Assembly: GCA_032871835.1 (NCBI GenBank)
Contig: CM065295.1
Location: 84,933,819 to 84,997,818 of the forward strand
DNA: 64,000 bases
Reading direction: 5' to 3'
Origin: Dipteronia dyeriana
Lineage: Eukaryota; Streptophyta; Magnoliopsida; Sapindales; Sapindaceae
The position numbers were made by a program, and so were the translations under genes. Below the pieces are notes generated by a model. It had not been told where the DNA came from. It saw only the letters and a program-made list of their open reading frames with translations, and searched no databases. Positions 1 through 12,128 of the stretch are shown here, one piece after another (position 1 is the first letter of the stretch; each line of letters begins with the position of its first letter).

Positions 1-2448
1 CAATTTACTTGAGGAATTAAAAAACTTATGAAAGTTTTTCACTTTTACCAATAAGTGCCTCAAACAAGTAAACTTGTAATCATACTAACCCTTTAAGTGC
101 TCTATTAATATATTTTCTCAATAGCATTATCAAAATATGCTTGTTCGATGTTCGAGATTTTTCACCTCGAAATACTAGAGAAAAGATTCTTAATGTCATA
201 CACAAATGACAACATAGAGCACATATAAAATAAACTTACTCCTACGGGCCCTCAGTTATGTCAAATGGCAAAATAAAACTTTTAACCAAGTCATAAAATG
301 TCAATACTTATTAAACTAAACACCATTGTCTGGAAACTTGATTAACTATGTCAACGGAGTTTTAAAGTATGCAAACTTAATACTCGTTTTTCAAGTAAAA
401 CCTTCAAGCCATAAATCTGACCATATGACTTTCAACCAATTAGTTTGTAACTATTTGACAACTAATCAAAACCCTAACTCCAATGACATCCAAAATTACA
501 ATTCAACAAACATGACATTTATTCAACATAAATATCACAAACACAAGCTTTCTTCCTTAATGCAAGTCTTTGAAATTATACATTCTTAACAACATCACTC
601 TCCCCCCTAAGAATTTATAATGCCTAGATACAATTATTCTCATAAATAAAATAAGACAAGTTCTATGAACTATTCCCAATAGTTTCTAATATTTACAGTC
701 TTATCCTTATATTTTATGAGGTCACTTTTAATTCAATTAATCAAAAGACTTAAAACTAAGAATTTACAATAATCAAAATGTCCTACGAATCAATTATCTC
801 AATTCTACCTTTGGTCATGTGATTAAAAAGATTATATCTAAACTACAAGAACAATAATCAATCTAATTCTAAAACCAAAAAGTAGAACTTAGAATACGAG
901 AAGAGTTCGAAGACCCATAAAGATTATTATTTACAGAAATCACCATATAACTCGCTAGGTGAAATCATAAGCAAGAATCTATTATCTTGAATAAGCTTCA
1001 AGATATTAATTTAAATTCTCAGTCTTATTATGAAAATTGTATTTTGCTATACAGGACCAAAATCGAAAATATCATCCAATAAAACTTTTAGAGGCTAAAG
1101 ATAATCAAAATATTATCATGAATTCATATGAATACAAATAAAACCTCTTAACCAATTGGCCTATATTAAATACTGAGTTCATTGGAAGAATTTACAATAT
1201 AAAATGTATCACAAGAAATAACCCACTAAGAGCTTAATTGATAATCAATCAAATATTTCAAAACATAAATTAAGAGGTACCTTTTCTTGCGATAACAAAT
1301 TATTTTATTTCCTCAGTATTTATTTTCTTTGACTTGCTATGTTGAATTGTCAAAATTTCCAGACTACTTCCTATGGTGTTTGTACCCTATCACATTTATC
1401 AAAATAACAAACAAAAGACATAACTTCATATAATAGATTATTCTCCATCTATTTATAAGGCACTAGACCTTAACAAACTTTCGACAATGGGTTCACTAAA
1501 CTTCATTTATCCTCTAATCCTCATTAAGGTAAAAACCAATTGGAGCGTCTCATCTAATCCATCAAAAAGGTCCATCAACCAATATCTTAATGACATGTAT
1601 TTAAAACTAGTAGAGGTGTTTAAGAACGAATTAAATCACAATATATTCATGCTCACACCGATTTCTATAATCATTATAAATAATGATTTAACCTTTATGG
1701 AAATCCAACACAACATCATGATATATCTTTTGGACAAAGACCACAACACACGTGTTAAAACTTTCATACAAATGATCAATCTCTTTGGGATATAAAAATC
1801 ACTCTTTATTCTTTAATGCTCACAAAACTTACACAAGTGATGACCCCCTTAGGCAGATGATCAACACATGTATAATTTTACCTTAATGCAGTTCAAAACC
1901 TTAATCATTGATAATCCAACGAATATTATGAAATATTAACAACTAGTTCACTACGTGAATACATAGCTATCCAAATACAATTGATTATATAATTATAAAA
2001 TCCTAATGGTCAGTTCACTACGTAGAAACATAACATCAAACTTTATAATAATTTTGAATATAATCAATTAATGTCCTCAATGAAATAAACAAATCATAAT
2101 GAAATATTAATAGTTAGTCTACTACGTAGAAACGTAACCATACAATTCCATAATAATTTCATAGGTTATACATTTGTAAAACATGAACTACAAATCCAAT
2201 ATCATTACACCAAACATAAATTTATATATTTCTCTGAATCAATCCGACACGGTCACACATAATTTTTATTTTAAATTATGTAAAATAATAAGAAATATAT
2301 AACCTTCTTAAATTTATGTTGAATAGATATTATTTGTGAGCATATAGAATATGTAGGCATCATTAAGTGTTGGGCAATTTCCTTCAATTAAATGAAAATA
2401 TATTAGAGGTAATTTCTAAAATTTCAAATATTTATATCACATTATATA

Positions 2449-2700
2449 AATGAATATCTCAAGATGATGAAACTCCTACGGAGAAGAACATCACCCATCA
2501 CATGTGTCTAACATTCACAACATATTGTATAAGTGAATACATTGAGATAATGAACCTCCTACGGAGAAGAACATCACTCATCACATGCATATAATTCCAT
2601 CATTGCAGTTCTGTAGATGAATATCTCAAGATGATGAACCTCCTACGGAGATGAACATCACCTATCACATGTGATAACCTTCCTACGAAGATGATTAAAA
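2449..2700. repeat. Tandem repeat, about 83-bp unit, three copies
   Basis: Three imperfect units begin near 2449, 2531 and 2615. Each carries a run like gatgaacctcctacggagaa followed by a run like catcacccatcacatg. They share the CTACG core with the next repeat block, so both may derive from one ancestral unit. They lie in the interior of the minus-strand LTR element. Confidence 0.7.
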
Positions 2701-2726
2701 CATGCATTTCCATCTTTACATTTCAA

Positions 2727-3240
2727 ATTTAATAATTGATAACCAACGAGCATCTCAAAATCTTAATGATTAATCACTACGTGAAACATAATCATCAAAT
2801 TCACAAGAATATTCTATCAATTATTAAAACTTACCAAATTAATAATCGTTAACCAACTATATTCTCAAAAACGAAATGACTAGTCACTACGTGAAACATA
2901 ATCACTCGAGTCACGAGAATATTCAAAGCAGATTATTATTTTTAACCTCATCAATAATTGATAACCGACGAATTTCTCAAAATCTTAATGATTAGTCACT
3001 ACGTGAAACATAATCATCCAATTCACGAGAAAATTCTATCAATTATTGAATCAAAATCATTAATAATTGATAACCGACGAACATCTCAAAATCTTAATGA
3101 TTAGTCACTACGTGAAACATAATCATCCGATTCATGAGAAAATTCTATCAATTATTAATTTTAAACAAACTAATAATTATTATGAAAACTATATGATTAG
3201 TCACTACGTGAAATATAATCATCCGAAATCATAATAATTA
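2727..3240. repeat. Tandem repeat, about 110-bp unit, five copies
   Basis: Units start near 2727, 2838, 2951, 3061 and 3171. Each contains tagtcactacgtgaaacata or a near copy, flanked by ataattgataacc and by gagaatattc/gagaaaattc. The third and fourth units are the most alike. Looser relatives with cactacgtgaa or ctacgtagaaa occur near 1950, 2015 and 2120. The conserved TACGTG core resembles plant bZIP/bHLH binding cores, but no function is shown. Confidence 0.75.
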
Positions 3241-4372
3241 TTTATGAACTGCGATTATTTTTCATAAAAAGTTTGGAAAATTTTAAATTTGCCTCATGAT
3301 TTTGGTAAATTTCAAATTGTCCCCTATATTTATCAAAATATTAAATTAGCCCTAAATATCTTTTGAAATTATAAATCTACCCCAACACATACCCAATTAC
3401 ACATTAATACCTTGATGTTTTAATTAATTCAAACAGACCTAAGAAAAATTACCTAACAACCCAATATTCTATATAATTCAAAAAGGACCTAGGAAAATAT
3501 CAGAAAAGTTCAAAACTATATATAATTCACAAAAGTTGGCCCCACATCCAAAACAAACCAGAAAACCCTAACCTTCATGCCGCCGACCGTTCTTGCTCTG
3601 ACGACTACCAGAACGGCAGTAACCCAGCCAAAAAGTGACGGCCAACACTCACACCATTCGACCTGAATCGTTTGATCCGTGAACAATCGTGGATCTACAA
3701 AACCTGAAAACAAATCAGCTTTGCGCGGATCTGTGGCTTGCCGGTGAAACACGATGTCATAAGAAAATCGAAGGCCTGAGCAACCCAAACAGAGCCACGC
3801 CGGAGCATGAGCATGGCAGGTCAGGTTGGGATCCATCGACCCGCTTCTAACAGCGAATCTGGTGCATGAACCATTGACCCGTGTCTGATACGGGTCTGGT
3901 GCGAGATCCATTGATCTTCTGGTGTGATTGACCTGTGGGTCTGAACCATCGACCCAAGTGACCCAGGTCTCATCTGATCCGGCCTCTTTATCGGATCAAA
4001 ACGTGATTTGAAACCAACACCAAACTCTTCCTCATGTCCATCAAACAAACTCATCCAACAAATTAATTCCAGAAAATATCCGATACACTCATCATAAACA
4101 AAAAATAATTCTTGTTGTTATTAACCATCATTACCAATAAACATGTCAAGACAACACAAAATAAAATTTATATTTTAATTTTTGCTGTTAACGATTTAAC
4201 ATGTAAGAGACGAATCTTTAATATAACAACATGTCATACACATCCTAGAATGCAAACATAGATTTATTATGATAGTAATAATTACTCCAATCCAGTGTGT
4301 AAAAGTAAACACATATATGATATCATAAAAAACATTCAACTTATGCAACAATACGAATTGCTCTGATACCAA

Positions 4373-4814
4373 TGTTAGCATTATATAACGAAATATAATT
4401 CGATCTCGTATTGTATGCATAAGTATGAATAACGCGTACCTGGAAGCACAGTAGAAAATATACAATTCGTAGAGTCTTAATTCCGAATCCATAATAATAC
4501 GATAACCTGAAAATAAAACAAATAAAACAATTAAAACAATAGAGAGTCTTCTACTCTCTTCTCACTTTCATCAGATTGCCTAATTGGGAGACAATTCTGT
4601 AATATGTTCATTGTGAGTGAGAGTAGGGACCCCTTATATATAGTATAACTTCATAGAATCCTAACCCATAAAAGATTCTCAAAACCCTAAAAGGATGTCT
4701 AGTCCTAATAGGAATACTAGGCCACACATATACAATAGCCCATACCATATCCTACATATATTTAATATAGTTAAGGTGCACCAAACCCAATAAATATTGA
4801 TCACATTAATAACA
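4373..4814 (-). repeat. 5' LTR with adjacent methionine-tRNA primer site
   Basis: The LTR starts TGTTAGC and ends TTAATAACA, giving the inverted ends TGTTA/TAACA. Immediately left, 4360-4371 is the reverse complement of TGGTATCAGAGC, a full 12-base match to the 3' end of plant initiator-methionine tRNA, the usual primer site of plant LTR elements. This fixes the orientation as minus. A TATATAAG box on the minus strand near 4632-4642 is a plausible U3/R promoter. Length is 442 bp. Confidence 0.8.
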
Positions 4815-4979
4815 GACTTTATCCGATCAACTCTCACTTACTTAAACATTCCAATTAATTCGGTTTTTTTTTTTATAAACTCAAAATATAATGTAATATG
4901 TTGTTCACAATTTTATAAAAATCTTACAAACATACCCGTTTATCTTTTTGTCGCAGTTCAATTTCATCTACTGTATTTT

Positions 4980-5469
4980 TTGATTTAATCCATTGTGACA
5001 TTTGGGGACCACACAGAGTTAATTCTCATTCTGGGGCAAGATATTTTTTGACTATCGTAGACAATTTCTCCCGATTCACATGGATTCATCTTATGTGTTT
5101 TAAATCTGAGACACAAACATTGCTAAAATCTTTTTTCTCTTGGGTCAAAACTCAATTTAATTGTGACATTAAGGCCTTCTGTGCTGATAATGGGGCTGAA
5201 TTCACATCTATGCGTTCCTTTTTCAATAAGCATGGTACCATTTTTCAAACTTCTTGCCCATCCACACCTCTACAAAATAGGGTTGTGGAACGCAAACACC
5301 ACCATCTTTTAAATGTAGGATGTGCTCTTCGTTTTCAAGTAAATTTGTCTTTGAAATTTTGGGGAGAAAGTATACAAACAGCTTGTTACCTTATAAATCG
5401 TCTACCTACGCCTTTATTGTCTCATGATGACACGTCGTTGCAGTATCATCAAATATAAACATTTAAGTT
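4980..5469 (+). pseudogene. Copia integrase core fragment
   Basis: This is the catalytic core of a copia integrase, which joins the cDNA to host DNA. The acidic triad can be read: Asp in HCDIWGP (frame entering near 4990), Asp in ADNGAEF (about 5189-5209) and Glu in VVERKH (about 5286-5300). The open stretch 5048-5458 holds most of it. The frame slips on both sides, and the zinc-binding N-terminus is not recognisable. The sequence stops matching near 5469 and resumes at about 8065, where a YATN-type motif typical of the next part of copia integrase appears. Confidence 0.85.
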
Positions 5470-8064
5470 CGGTCTCGCAAGCATGCGGGTCATAGAGACT
5501 AGCATAGCGGCAAGCAAGGATAGTTCCACAATGAGGTGGGATTCACCGACCGTTTCTAGTTCTAGCTATTAATACAACACTCCGAGCGAATTTGTGTGTT
5601 GCATATGCGAATGAATATGTTGAAAAGTAAATGCTAAACTAACCCAGTAAACTACAGAAATAAACAATTTATACAATGATAGGATGGAATGGAGTGATAT
5701 GGAATGTAAATGGTTACACTAAGCAAATGACTCCACCATAGCAATCACACAATTTCATACAACATGCATAGTCCAGGATGAATGTCGTGCTCACTTAATC
5801 CTCGCCAATTGCCCTCACTCCAGCGGCAATCGACTATACCGAAATGTACCAATAATCTATCTCTCGATGGTTATCCGAACTGCACTCGATTCATTAAGAC
5901 CAATGAGACACATGTAGCGATAATACGTGAAAAACCGCGCGTAAGCTCTACAAGTAGTGGCCAATCTACTAAATGCACGTTGAGTGCTTCACCTCTCGGT
6001 CCATCACACACAACCTAGATTCAATGAAGGGGTGGCTAACCACTCAAGGCTTTAAGCATTTCGAAAGGCCACTCAACCAATAACAAGCATATGCAATGAA
6101 ATAGGCAACAATACTAGGTTTATATCAAATTCCTAATGAATGAAAGTACACATCGAAAAAGAGACAAAGATACAAGAAAAGAAATACAAAATAGATAGAA
6201 AGGAGACCCCTCATCCGTAACCGGGAATCGAACACCAGGTCTTCTCGGGTGTCAATCCGAGCTGTCCTCACCACTGGACGACTACGGCATTCTCCAATCT
6301 CATGAATGCACAACCCCCTTAATAAGAGAGCGCTCTCTCCTAATCTCTCTAGACTCCCTAAAATGGATGAATACGAATGGAAAATATGCTCACCTAACAC
6401 TAATATGCATCAATGCAATTGCTAAGACATTAAGTACATTCAATATAAATTAAGGGTTCATCCTCTTGATTTGGGAATTATCCCTAAACCAATTCACCAC
6501 CCAATTCGGCCAAGGAAGGGCAATTGTGTCCTAAAAAGACCCATTAAGTGCAAGGAAATGAACCAAAGTCAATTTAGCACCTAAATGCATGAACTAGCCT
6601 TTTTCCACTCTTTGGGGAAAAAAAATCCCCAATCACTCAAATCAATCAATACATGGCATTTTGGTCATCCATTAACATACAAACAATAATGGGAAACTAA
6701 ATTAATCTACTCCTACATTAAATTACATTACTCTTAATCCCAATCATGCATACATATCAATTTCAAGCCATTTATACACATACATATCATAATAAGAGCA
6801 TTAAAACATATAATTCCAAGAGCAAAACAAAACCCAAATGAATTTAAGTACAAAAATACATATATAGCACATGTGAAAGGTTTACAAATTCCCAAATTCG
6901 TGATACACAATTAAGAAAATAAGAAATACAAAGAGAATGAGTAAATAGAAACAACCTTTGGAGAAAACTCCTCATAAAGCTCTTTTCCATGCTTGGCTCG
7001 TTTTTGGTCAAAGACCTCTCCTATATCCTTGCAATCTACTCTCAATTGGGTGGATGACATGTATAAAGGGGTGGTGGAGGTGTATGGTGAGCTCCCATGG
7101 AGGAAAAACCTCCATGGGAGCTTGAATCACTCACTTCTTTGGTGAAGAAGATGGAAGAGATGAAGAAGATGAAGGTTCGGTTTTGGGGTGTGGGGGCTGT
7201 GTTTGGGGGGATAAATGGGGAAGAGAAGCCTCCTTAGTGAAGATAAAAGAGGGTATTTATAGTGTTGAGAGGTTAGGGCAAGAATTGAGTGTGAAAAGAT
7301 AAGATTGCCCCCTCAAAAACGGGCTGAAAGTGAGAATTCTGGGCACGGACGCTGGTGAGGGGTGCACTGGTCGACCAGCGCTTCACCAGTGCCAACCTAC
7401 TAGTGTTTTTGCGTTGGTGAGGGTGCACTGGTCGAGTGGCGCTTCACCAGCGCCAGCAGCACGCACCGTTACGGAAATGACCATAACTTCCTTTAGAAAA
7501 CCCGAAATCACGATCCGTAAAGTGCGTTAGAAAGAAGACATCCGGGGATTTCCGAAAAGTGATAATGGAAAATGTAGATCGATCTAAGGAGGAAGATATG
7601 GTCCTCGAAAGTTGGGTATTCTGCATAAAGCTCTGCTGCTGTCGTGTTTCCAATCTTGCACAACCTTACGAAAACAAACATATCTCCCTCTTGAAAACCC
7701 GGAATTACAATCCGTAAAAACCGCTGGAAAGAAGACTTCTGGGGATTTCTAAAAATAGGTGGTATGAAACCCAGTTCATTTTGAGGAGGGAGATATAGAC
7801 CCCAAAATTTGGGTGTTCTGCACAGTCCATTTCCATTTCAGCCCATCTAATCTCCAAAACTCTTCAATTAAGTTCAAATACCTTCCGTAGGGAACTTGTA
7901 CCTACATAAAGCTTACAAAAACATTAAATACCAAAATATGCTCGAAAACGTGATAAAAAGATAGGTAATGGGGACCTCAAATAGGTATATAAATCGTTCT
8001 GATCATCTCATAAATCACCATTTGAAATTTTAAAGGGTATGCCACCTAATTACTCTCACATATG
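5470..8064. mobile_element. Unclassified 2.6 kb insertion in copia element A
   Basis: The copia reading frame is broken at about 5469 and picked up again at about 8065, so this block is an insertion. I find no transposase or retroelement protein and no clear terminal repeats or target duplication. It holds a tRNA-like stretch (6214-6288), a self-complementary run near 7080-7125 (ccatggag around aaacctccatggg), and two units near 7345-7460 built on ggtgcactggtcga and gcttcaccag. Open frames here are short and look fortuitous. A non-autonomous LTR element is one possibility. Its type is unknown to me. Confidence 0.5.
6214..6288 (-). tRNA. tRNA-like sequence, probably a pseudogene (Glu/Asp-like)
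   Basis: The minus strand reads as a tRNA-like run. It has a 3' half containing TTCGATTCCCGG and ending TTACGGA, an anticodon-like stem CTCGG/CCGAG, and a D-arm-like AGTGGT. It is closest in look to plant tRNA-Glu or tRNA-Asp. Faults: the anticodon loop has eight bases, the acceptor pairing is imperfect at the 5' end, and the T stem has a mismatch. It may be a tRNA pseudogene or a tRNA-derived piece inside the surrounding insertion. Confidence 0.35.
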
Positions 8065-10330
8065 TGTTTTTAGATATTTATATTATGCAACCAACCTCAC
8101 ACCCTTACAAATTTGATTAGCGTGCTCATCGGTGCATTTTCATTGTCTATCCTTTTGGTTAAAAAGGTTATCGGGTATACGATCTAGATACAAAGAAAAT
8201 TTTCTCCTCACGAGATGTTGTTTTTCATGAATATACTTTTCAATTTTCTACATCACCATAAGAAAATCAATCCGACTATAGTGTTTTACCCATACTACAT
8301 GATGATGTCATGCCATCTCTCTCAAATAGTTCCCAGTCAATGCCATCAATTCAAACTCATGCCCACTCATCTAGTCCACACACCCAATCCATTATTAATC
8401 AGTCCCATGATCACTCGATCTTGTCTACCCCTCAAAATGTAATTGACACTACCCCACAAATCACGGCCAGACCTCTTGATACTCAATCAAATACAGAGAT
8501 TGCATCACTGTCTCCAACTCCCTTGGTCGACCAGTCCACCACGGATATTCCCACTTTTCCTAATAACGTCAGCTTCGCACCAATTTCAACACAAATTCAG
8601 CCTTTTCTTCGTCGCTCTAGTCGATCCACACGGGCTCCTGCAGACCTTAGTGATTACCATGTCAACCATGCATCGTTGCTAGCTCCAGGTGCGGTTATTT
8701 CTTCCATGTCTTGTACTCGGTATCCTCTACATCGGTATATTTCTTATTCTATTTTTTTTTGCTCATCAGAAATTTGTGCATAATATTTCTCACCTGGTGG
8801 AACCAGCATCCTATGAACAGGCCAATCATGATCCTAGGTGGGTTGATGCGATGCTGACAGAAATACTTGCCCCAGAGGACAACAATACATGGGCCATGGT
8901 TCCTCTTCATCCCGGTCATCACCCCATTGGCTGTAAATAGGTATTCAAGATCAAATACCACTCTGATGGCACTGTCGAGCGTTACAAAACATGACTTGTT
9001 GCCAAAGGTTTTACACAACGTGAAGGCATCGATTACAAAGAAAACTTTGTCCCGGTAGATAAACTCATTACTGTGCGTTGCCTTTTGACAGTTGCTGCTA
9101 TTCGTAATTGAGGTCTCCACCAAATGGATGTCTAAAACGATTTTTTTCATGGGGATCTCCTTGAGGAAGTCTATATACACCCACCACCTAGTTTCCATCT
9201 ATAGGGGGAACAGATTGTGTGTTGACTCAACAAGTCCTTATATGGACTCAAACAAGACTCTCGAAGCTGGTTTTACAAGTTCTCTTATGCAATTCGAAAT
9301 GTTGGCTTCGAACAGTCAAGGGCGGACTATTCTTTATTCACCAAGGTTCGTGATAATTCTTTTACTGCCATATTACTTTATGTCGACAACATGATTATCA
9401 CAGGGAATAACGAAGAGGCAATCGACGACCTAAAGAAGTTTCTAAGCACTTGTTTTCAGATTAAGGACCTTGGACCCTTGCAGTATTTTCTTGGGGTTAA
9501 AGTTGCACGTTCCAAGGCTGGAATTTCCATTTGTCAACGAAAATACACCTTGGATAAATTAGAAGAAGCTGGGTTGCTTGGTGTAAAGCCTGCCAAGTTC
9601 CCAATGGAACAAAATTTGAAATTAACTTCAATTGATGGTGATATTCTCAAGGACCCAACTCAGTATCGCAGATTGGTTGGGAAATTGATTTATCTCACAA
9701 TCACAAGACCTGAAATCACATACTCTGTCTCAACTCTTAGCCAGTTTATGCAACAACCAAGGAAACCCCACCTTGATGCCGTATATCGCATTCTTCGGTA
9801 TTTAAAAGAAGCACTGGGCCAAGGGCTACTCTTTTCATCACATGGCCAACTGAAACTAATTAGATATTGTGATGCAGATTGGGCTGGATGCCCAACCACA
9901 CGACGGTCAGTCACGGGCTACTGTGTATTCCTTGGAAAAGCACTTGTGTCTTGAAAAAGTAAGAAACAAACCACAGTGTCCAAGTCTTTGGCTGAAGCTG
10001 AATATCGGTCTATGGCAGCAGCTACTTGCGAGCTCACTTGGATAAGGTACTTGTTACGTGATTTACATGTTGATCACCGGGAACCAGCAAACTTGTTTTG
10101 TGACAATCAAGCGGCCATATAAATTGCGGCAAACCCGGTATATCATGAACGCACCAAACATATTGAGTTGGATTGTCATACGGTCCGTGAACGAATCCAA
10201 AAGGGAGAGATTGAAACTTCTTATATGCAGACAAGAAAACAAGTTGCCGACATATTTAAAAAACCGTTGGGACAAGTCATTTTCGAGTCACATGTTAGCA
10301 AGTTGGGTGTTCTTGATATCCACACTCCAA
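8065..10330 (+). pseudogene. Copia integrase C-terminus, reverse transcriptase and RNase H remnant
   Basis: From 8065 the frame gives the end of integrase (VYDLDTKKIFSSRDVVFHE, about 8177-8230), then a Ser/Pro-rich spacer. Reverse transcriptase runs from about 8800 ([32 protein letters not shown]), and RNase H ends the gene (CDADWAGCPTTRRSVTGYC, ERTKHIELDCH). The longest intact stretch is 9391-9954. The polymerase box reads YVDN, not YVDD, at about 9379-9390: one of the two catalytic aspartates is Asn. Stops replace Trp (near 8938 and 9108) and Arg (near 8991), as expected from G-to-A or C-to-T changes. It ends just before a purine tract at 10335-10343. Confidence 0.9.
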
Positions 10331-10344
10331 CTTAATGGGGAGTT

Positions 10345-10526
10345 TGAAGGAAAGCAAATCAATCAATCAACTGATTTGGTTTAAAGTGATTATAGGCAAT
10401 CATAATGTAATTAGCAAGCAATTAGCATTTACCTACAATAGACTTCAGTGAGTGTATAAAGTCTTTGTTTTACTGTACAATCGTGATACTACAATAAATA
10501 GAAAAATTTATCAACCATTTGTTTTC
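10345..10526 (+). repeat. 3' LTR of copia element A
   Basis: A purine tract (aatggggag, 10335-10343) follows the RNase H end and is succeeded by TGAAGG, the likely LTR start. AATAAATAG near 10493 is a possible polyadenylation signal. I place the end at TTTTCA (10526), giving 182 bp, short for a plant LTR. No second LTR copy is in the window to confirm the ends. Confidence 0.55.
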
Positions 10527-10539
10527 ACCACCCACCATT

Positions 10540-11056
10540 TTTTAATTGGCAATGTCCTTGCTTCATGTGATCAAAGTTCTGTGGCTAACCTGAGTACTAA
10601 AGCCGCTAAAATTACTGCCATTCCAAAGAGTATCAGGTTTTATAGATTGTGGCTTAGCTCCTTGCGTTTTTGAAATTGATGATGCTCTAGCGGTCAAATG
10701 GATCACTGACGGTCAGCTGAACCTGTCGGAAAATGGAGTGCTTCTTGATGACATCAACTCACTGGTTTCCAACCTGAGTAATGTGGTTTTTACTCATACT
10801 ACTAAAAAAGCTAATAGTGTGGCTTGGGGTCTTGCTAAGCATGCTTTGAAGATCGCTGAAGATGCCTATTGGATGGAGGAGTTTCCCACTTGCATTGGTG
10901 ATATAGTTTTGGCTGATAAACCTGGATAATTGCCTCCATTGCTGTTGTTTGTTTGTGTTTCTTTCCTTGCCATTCTGTATGTTTTTGTTTTCTTTGCCTC
11001 TTGGTTTCTGGGGTTTTAGCTCTGTGTTTCCTGTTTAATCAAATATATATATATAT
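10540..11056 (+). pseudogene. LINE 3' end with RNase H-like domain
   Basis: The frame 10738-10929, with the bases just upstream in a shifted frame, encodes the C-terminal part of a plant LINE-type RNase H. It has FEIDDALAVKWI (about 10668-10703), then NDI-like spacing (LLDDINSLVSNL), HTTKKANSVAWGLAKHA, and the closing EEFPTCIGDIVLAD. The stop is at 10927. The downstream 3' untranslated tail is T/G-rich and ends in (TA)n near 11041-11060, as many plant L1 LINEs do. The upstream part (10540-10670) is frameshifted. Confidence 0.65.
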
Positions 11057-11059
11057 ATG

Positions 11060-11399
11060 TGTGTGTGTGTTTGTTTATGTGAATGACATATTTTATAGAA
11101 ATAATGAGATCAGTAACTCATTAATTTATTATTAACATTCAATTTGTATGCGAAACACATGGTCATGAGGCTTGCATACATGATTTTGGGTATTGCAATT
11201 ATCTGAATGATTATGGCCTAGTGTTTACCAAATCACAATATATTAAGGAAATTAAATAATGAATTAGTATATCCATTTACATTGCAAGCTAATAATTACA
11301 TAGGTTGTATTATTATAGAGACTGATATCTCAAATTGAACTGGTTTATCTTGTATCAGTTCGAACTGACAATAAAAAGACTGATATATATATATATATA
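11060..11399 (+). mobile_element. Left part of an outer copia-like element, split by an inner copy
   Basis: This stretch matches the interior of the neighbouring copia-like element at about 13060-13320, for example in shared runs like tggcctagtgtttacc and gatatctcaaattga. The matching interior resumes at 26517, where it corresponds to about 13300 onward. So 11060-11399 and 26517-27110 are two halves of one interior, parted by a second element of the same family. Confidence 0.75.
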
Positions 11400-12128
11400 T
11401 GTTGGAACATTTTTAAATAAATTGAATTGGAATGGAAAGAACACAATTTTCTAGAAGTTGTTGACAAAAGTCACAACTATTCCAAATGGTGTATGTGTGT
11501 CTTATTGGGTGAAAAGATACAACTTTATGCTTAAAAGTCACATCATTTATTTAATAGGTGCAAAACAACAAATGTTGTATTGTTTCGTGAATAGGTGTAA
11601 AGCAACAAAGGTTTCAATGTTTCATGAATGGATGCAAACCACTCTATAAAATATCCATTCCTACACCATTTGAGATAGACAAGAATTTGGCTAACTTGGA
11701 GAGATTGGCATGTGATCTCTTATATCTATTTTCTCACTTTTAAATAAACACATGTTGTCACATTGTTTCTTGTATTAAAATTACAGATATTCTATCAGCT
11801 GTGCAATGATAGAATTTCGTATCTTGGCAAACCTGTAAACGTCAAAGGTGTTCACGATCTAATATCGTTAGTGCACAACGATATTAGACACCGATGCTTC
11901 ATTGTATCCTGGAGGCATCTTTGCATAATCCGGTGCAACACCCGATTGGTGGGGATAAATAGTGTCTTAAGGAAAGCGTCAATAGTAACATGCCTTGAAG
12001 TACACAATTTCTATTTTTGTTAGTTGCAATAATATTTAGTTCGATACAAGCTATAGTTCGAAGAAGTTTTCGGTTCAATTCAAAAACACTTGATATAAGG
12101 TACAAACATTCTAAATTTTTCTCCAACA
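11400..12128 (+). repeat. 5' LTR of the inner copia-like element
   Basis: It starts TGTTGGAACA and ends TCTCCAACA, so the ends are the 7-bp inverted repeat TGTTGGA/TCCAACA. Length is 729 bp. It aligns almost throughout with 14512-15109 plus 26406-26516. It also preserves, near 11992-12008 (tgccttgaagtacacaa), the empty version of the site where the Tekay element entered the other LTR. Confidence 0.85.

Larger units (their letters stand above)
1..4814 (-). mobile_element. Non-coding LTR retrotransposon (LARD-like), 5' part
   Basis: The element reads on the minus strand and leaves the window at its left edge. Its 5' LTR is 4373-4814 and a tRNA primer site lies just inside it. I see no gag, protease, integrase or reverse transcriptase in the 4.4 kb of interior, so it resembles a large retrotransposon derivative that needs proteins in trans. 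The interior holds two tandem-repeat blocks (about 2449-2700 and 2727-3240). Between 3540 and 4060 is a GC-richer stretch with repeated gggtcratgg-type units. Nothing recognisable lies in 1-2449. The 3' LTR must be outside the window. The element interrupts the copia element that resumes at about 4840. That the interior belongs to this element and not to an unrelated neighbour is inferred from continuity. Confidence 0.6.
4840..10526 (+). mobile_element. Ty1/copia element A, 5'-truncated and decayed
   Basis: Remains of a plus-strand copia pol in the order integrase, reverse transcriptase, RNase H, followed by a purine tract and a 3' LTR. The 5' LTR, gag and protease are missing, and the left edge is replaced by the minus-strand LTR ending at 4814. 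A non-coding insertion (about 5470-8064) splits the integrase. Many in-frame stops and frameshifts show it is long dead. Confidence 0.85.

Noticed and set aside
2449..3240. CRISPR-like array
   Set aside because: Units are whole imperfect tandem repeats without unique spacers, in plant nuclear DNA.
3516..4054. Two minus-strand frames of 131 and 77 residues
   Set aside because: They overlap in different frames over a repeated GC-richer block of an LTR element and show no gag or pol motif.
6125..6400. 91-residue minus-strand frame
   Set aside because: It spans the tRNA-like stretch and has no protein support.
7330..7653. Two opposing open frames near the ggtgcactggtcga repeats
   Set aside because: They overlap on opposite strands inside a non-coding insertion and resemble no protein I know.
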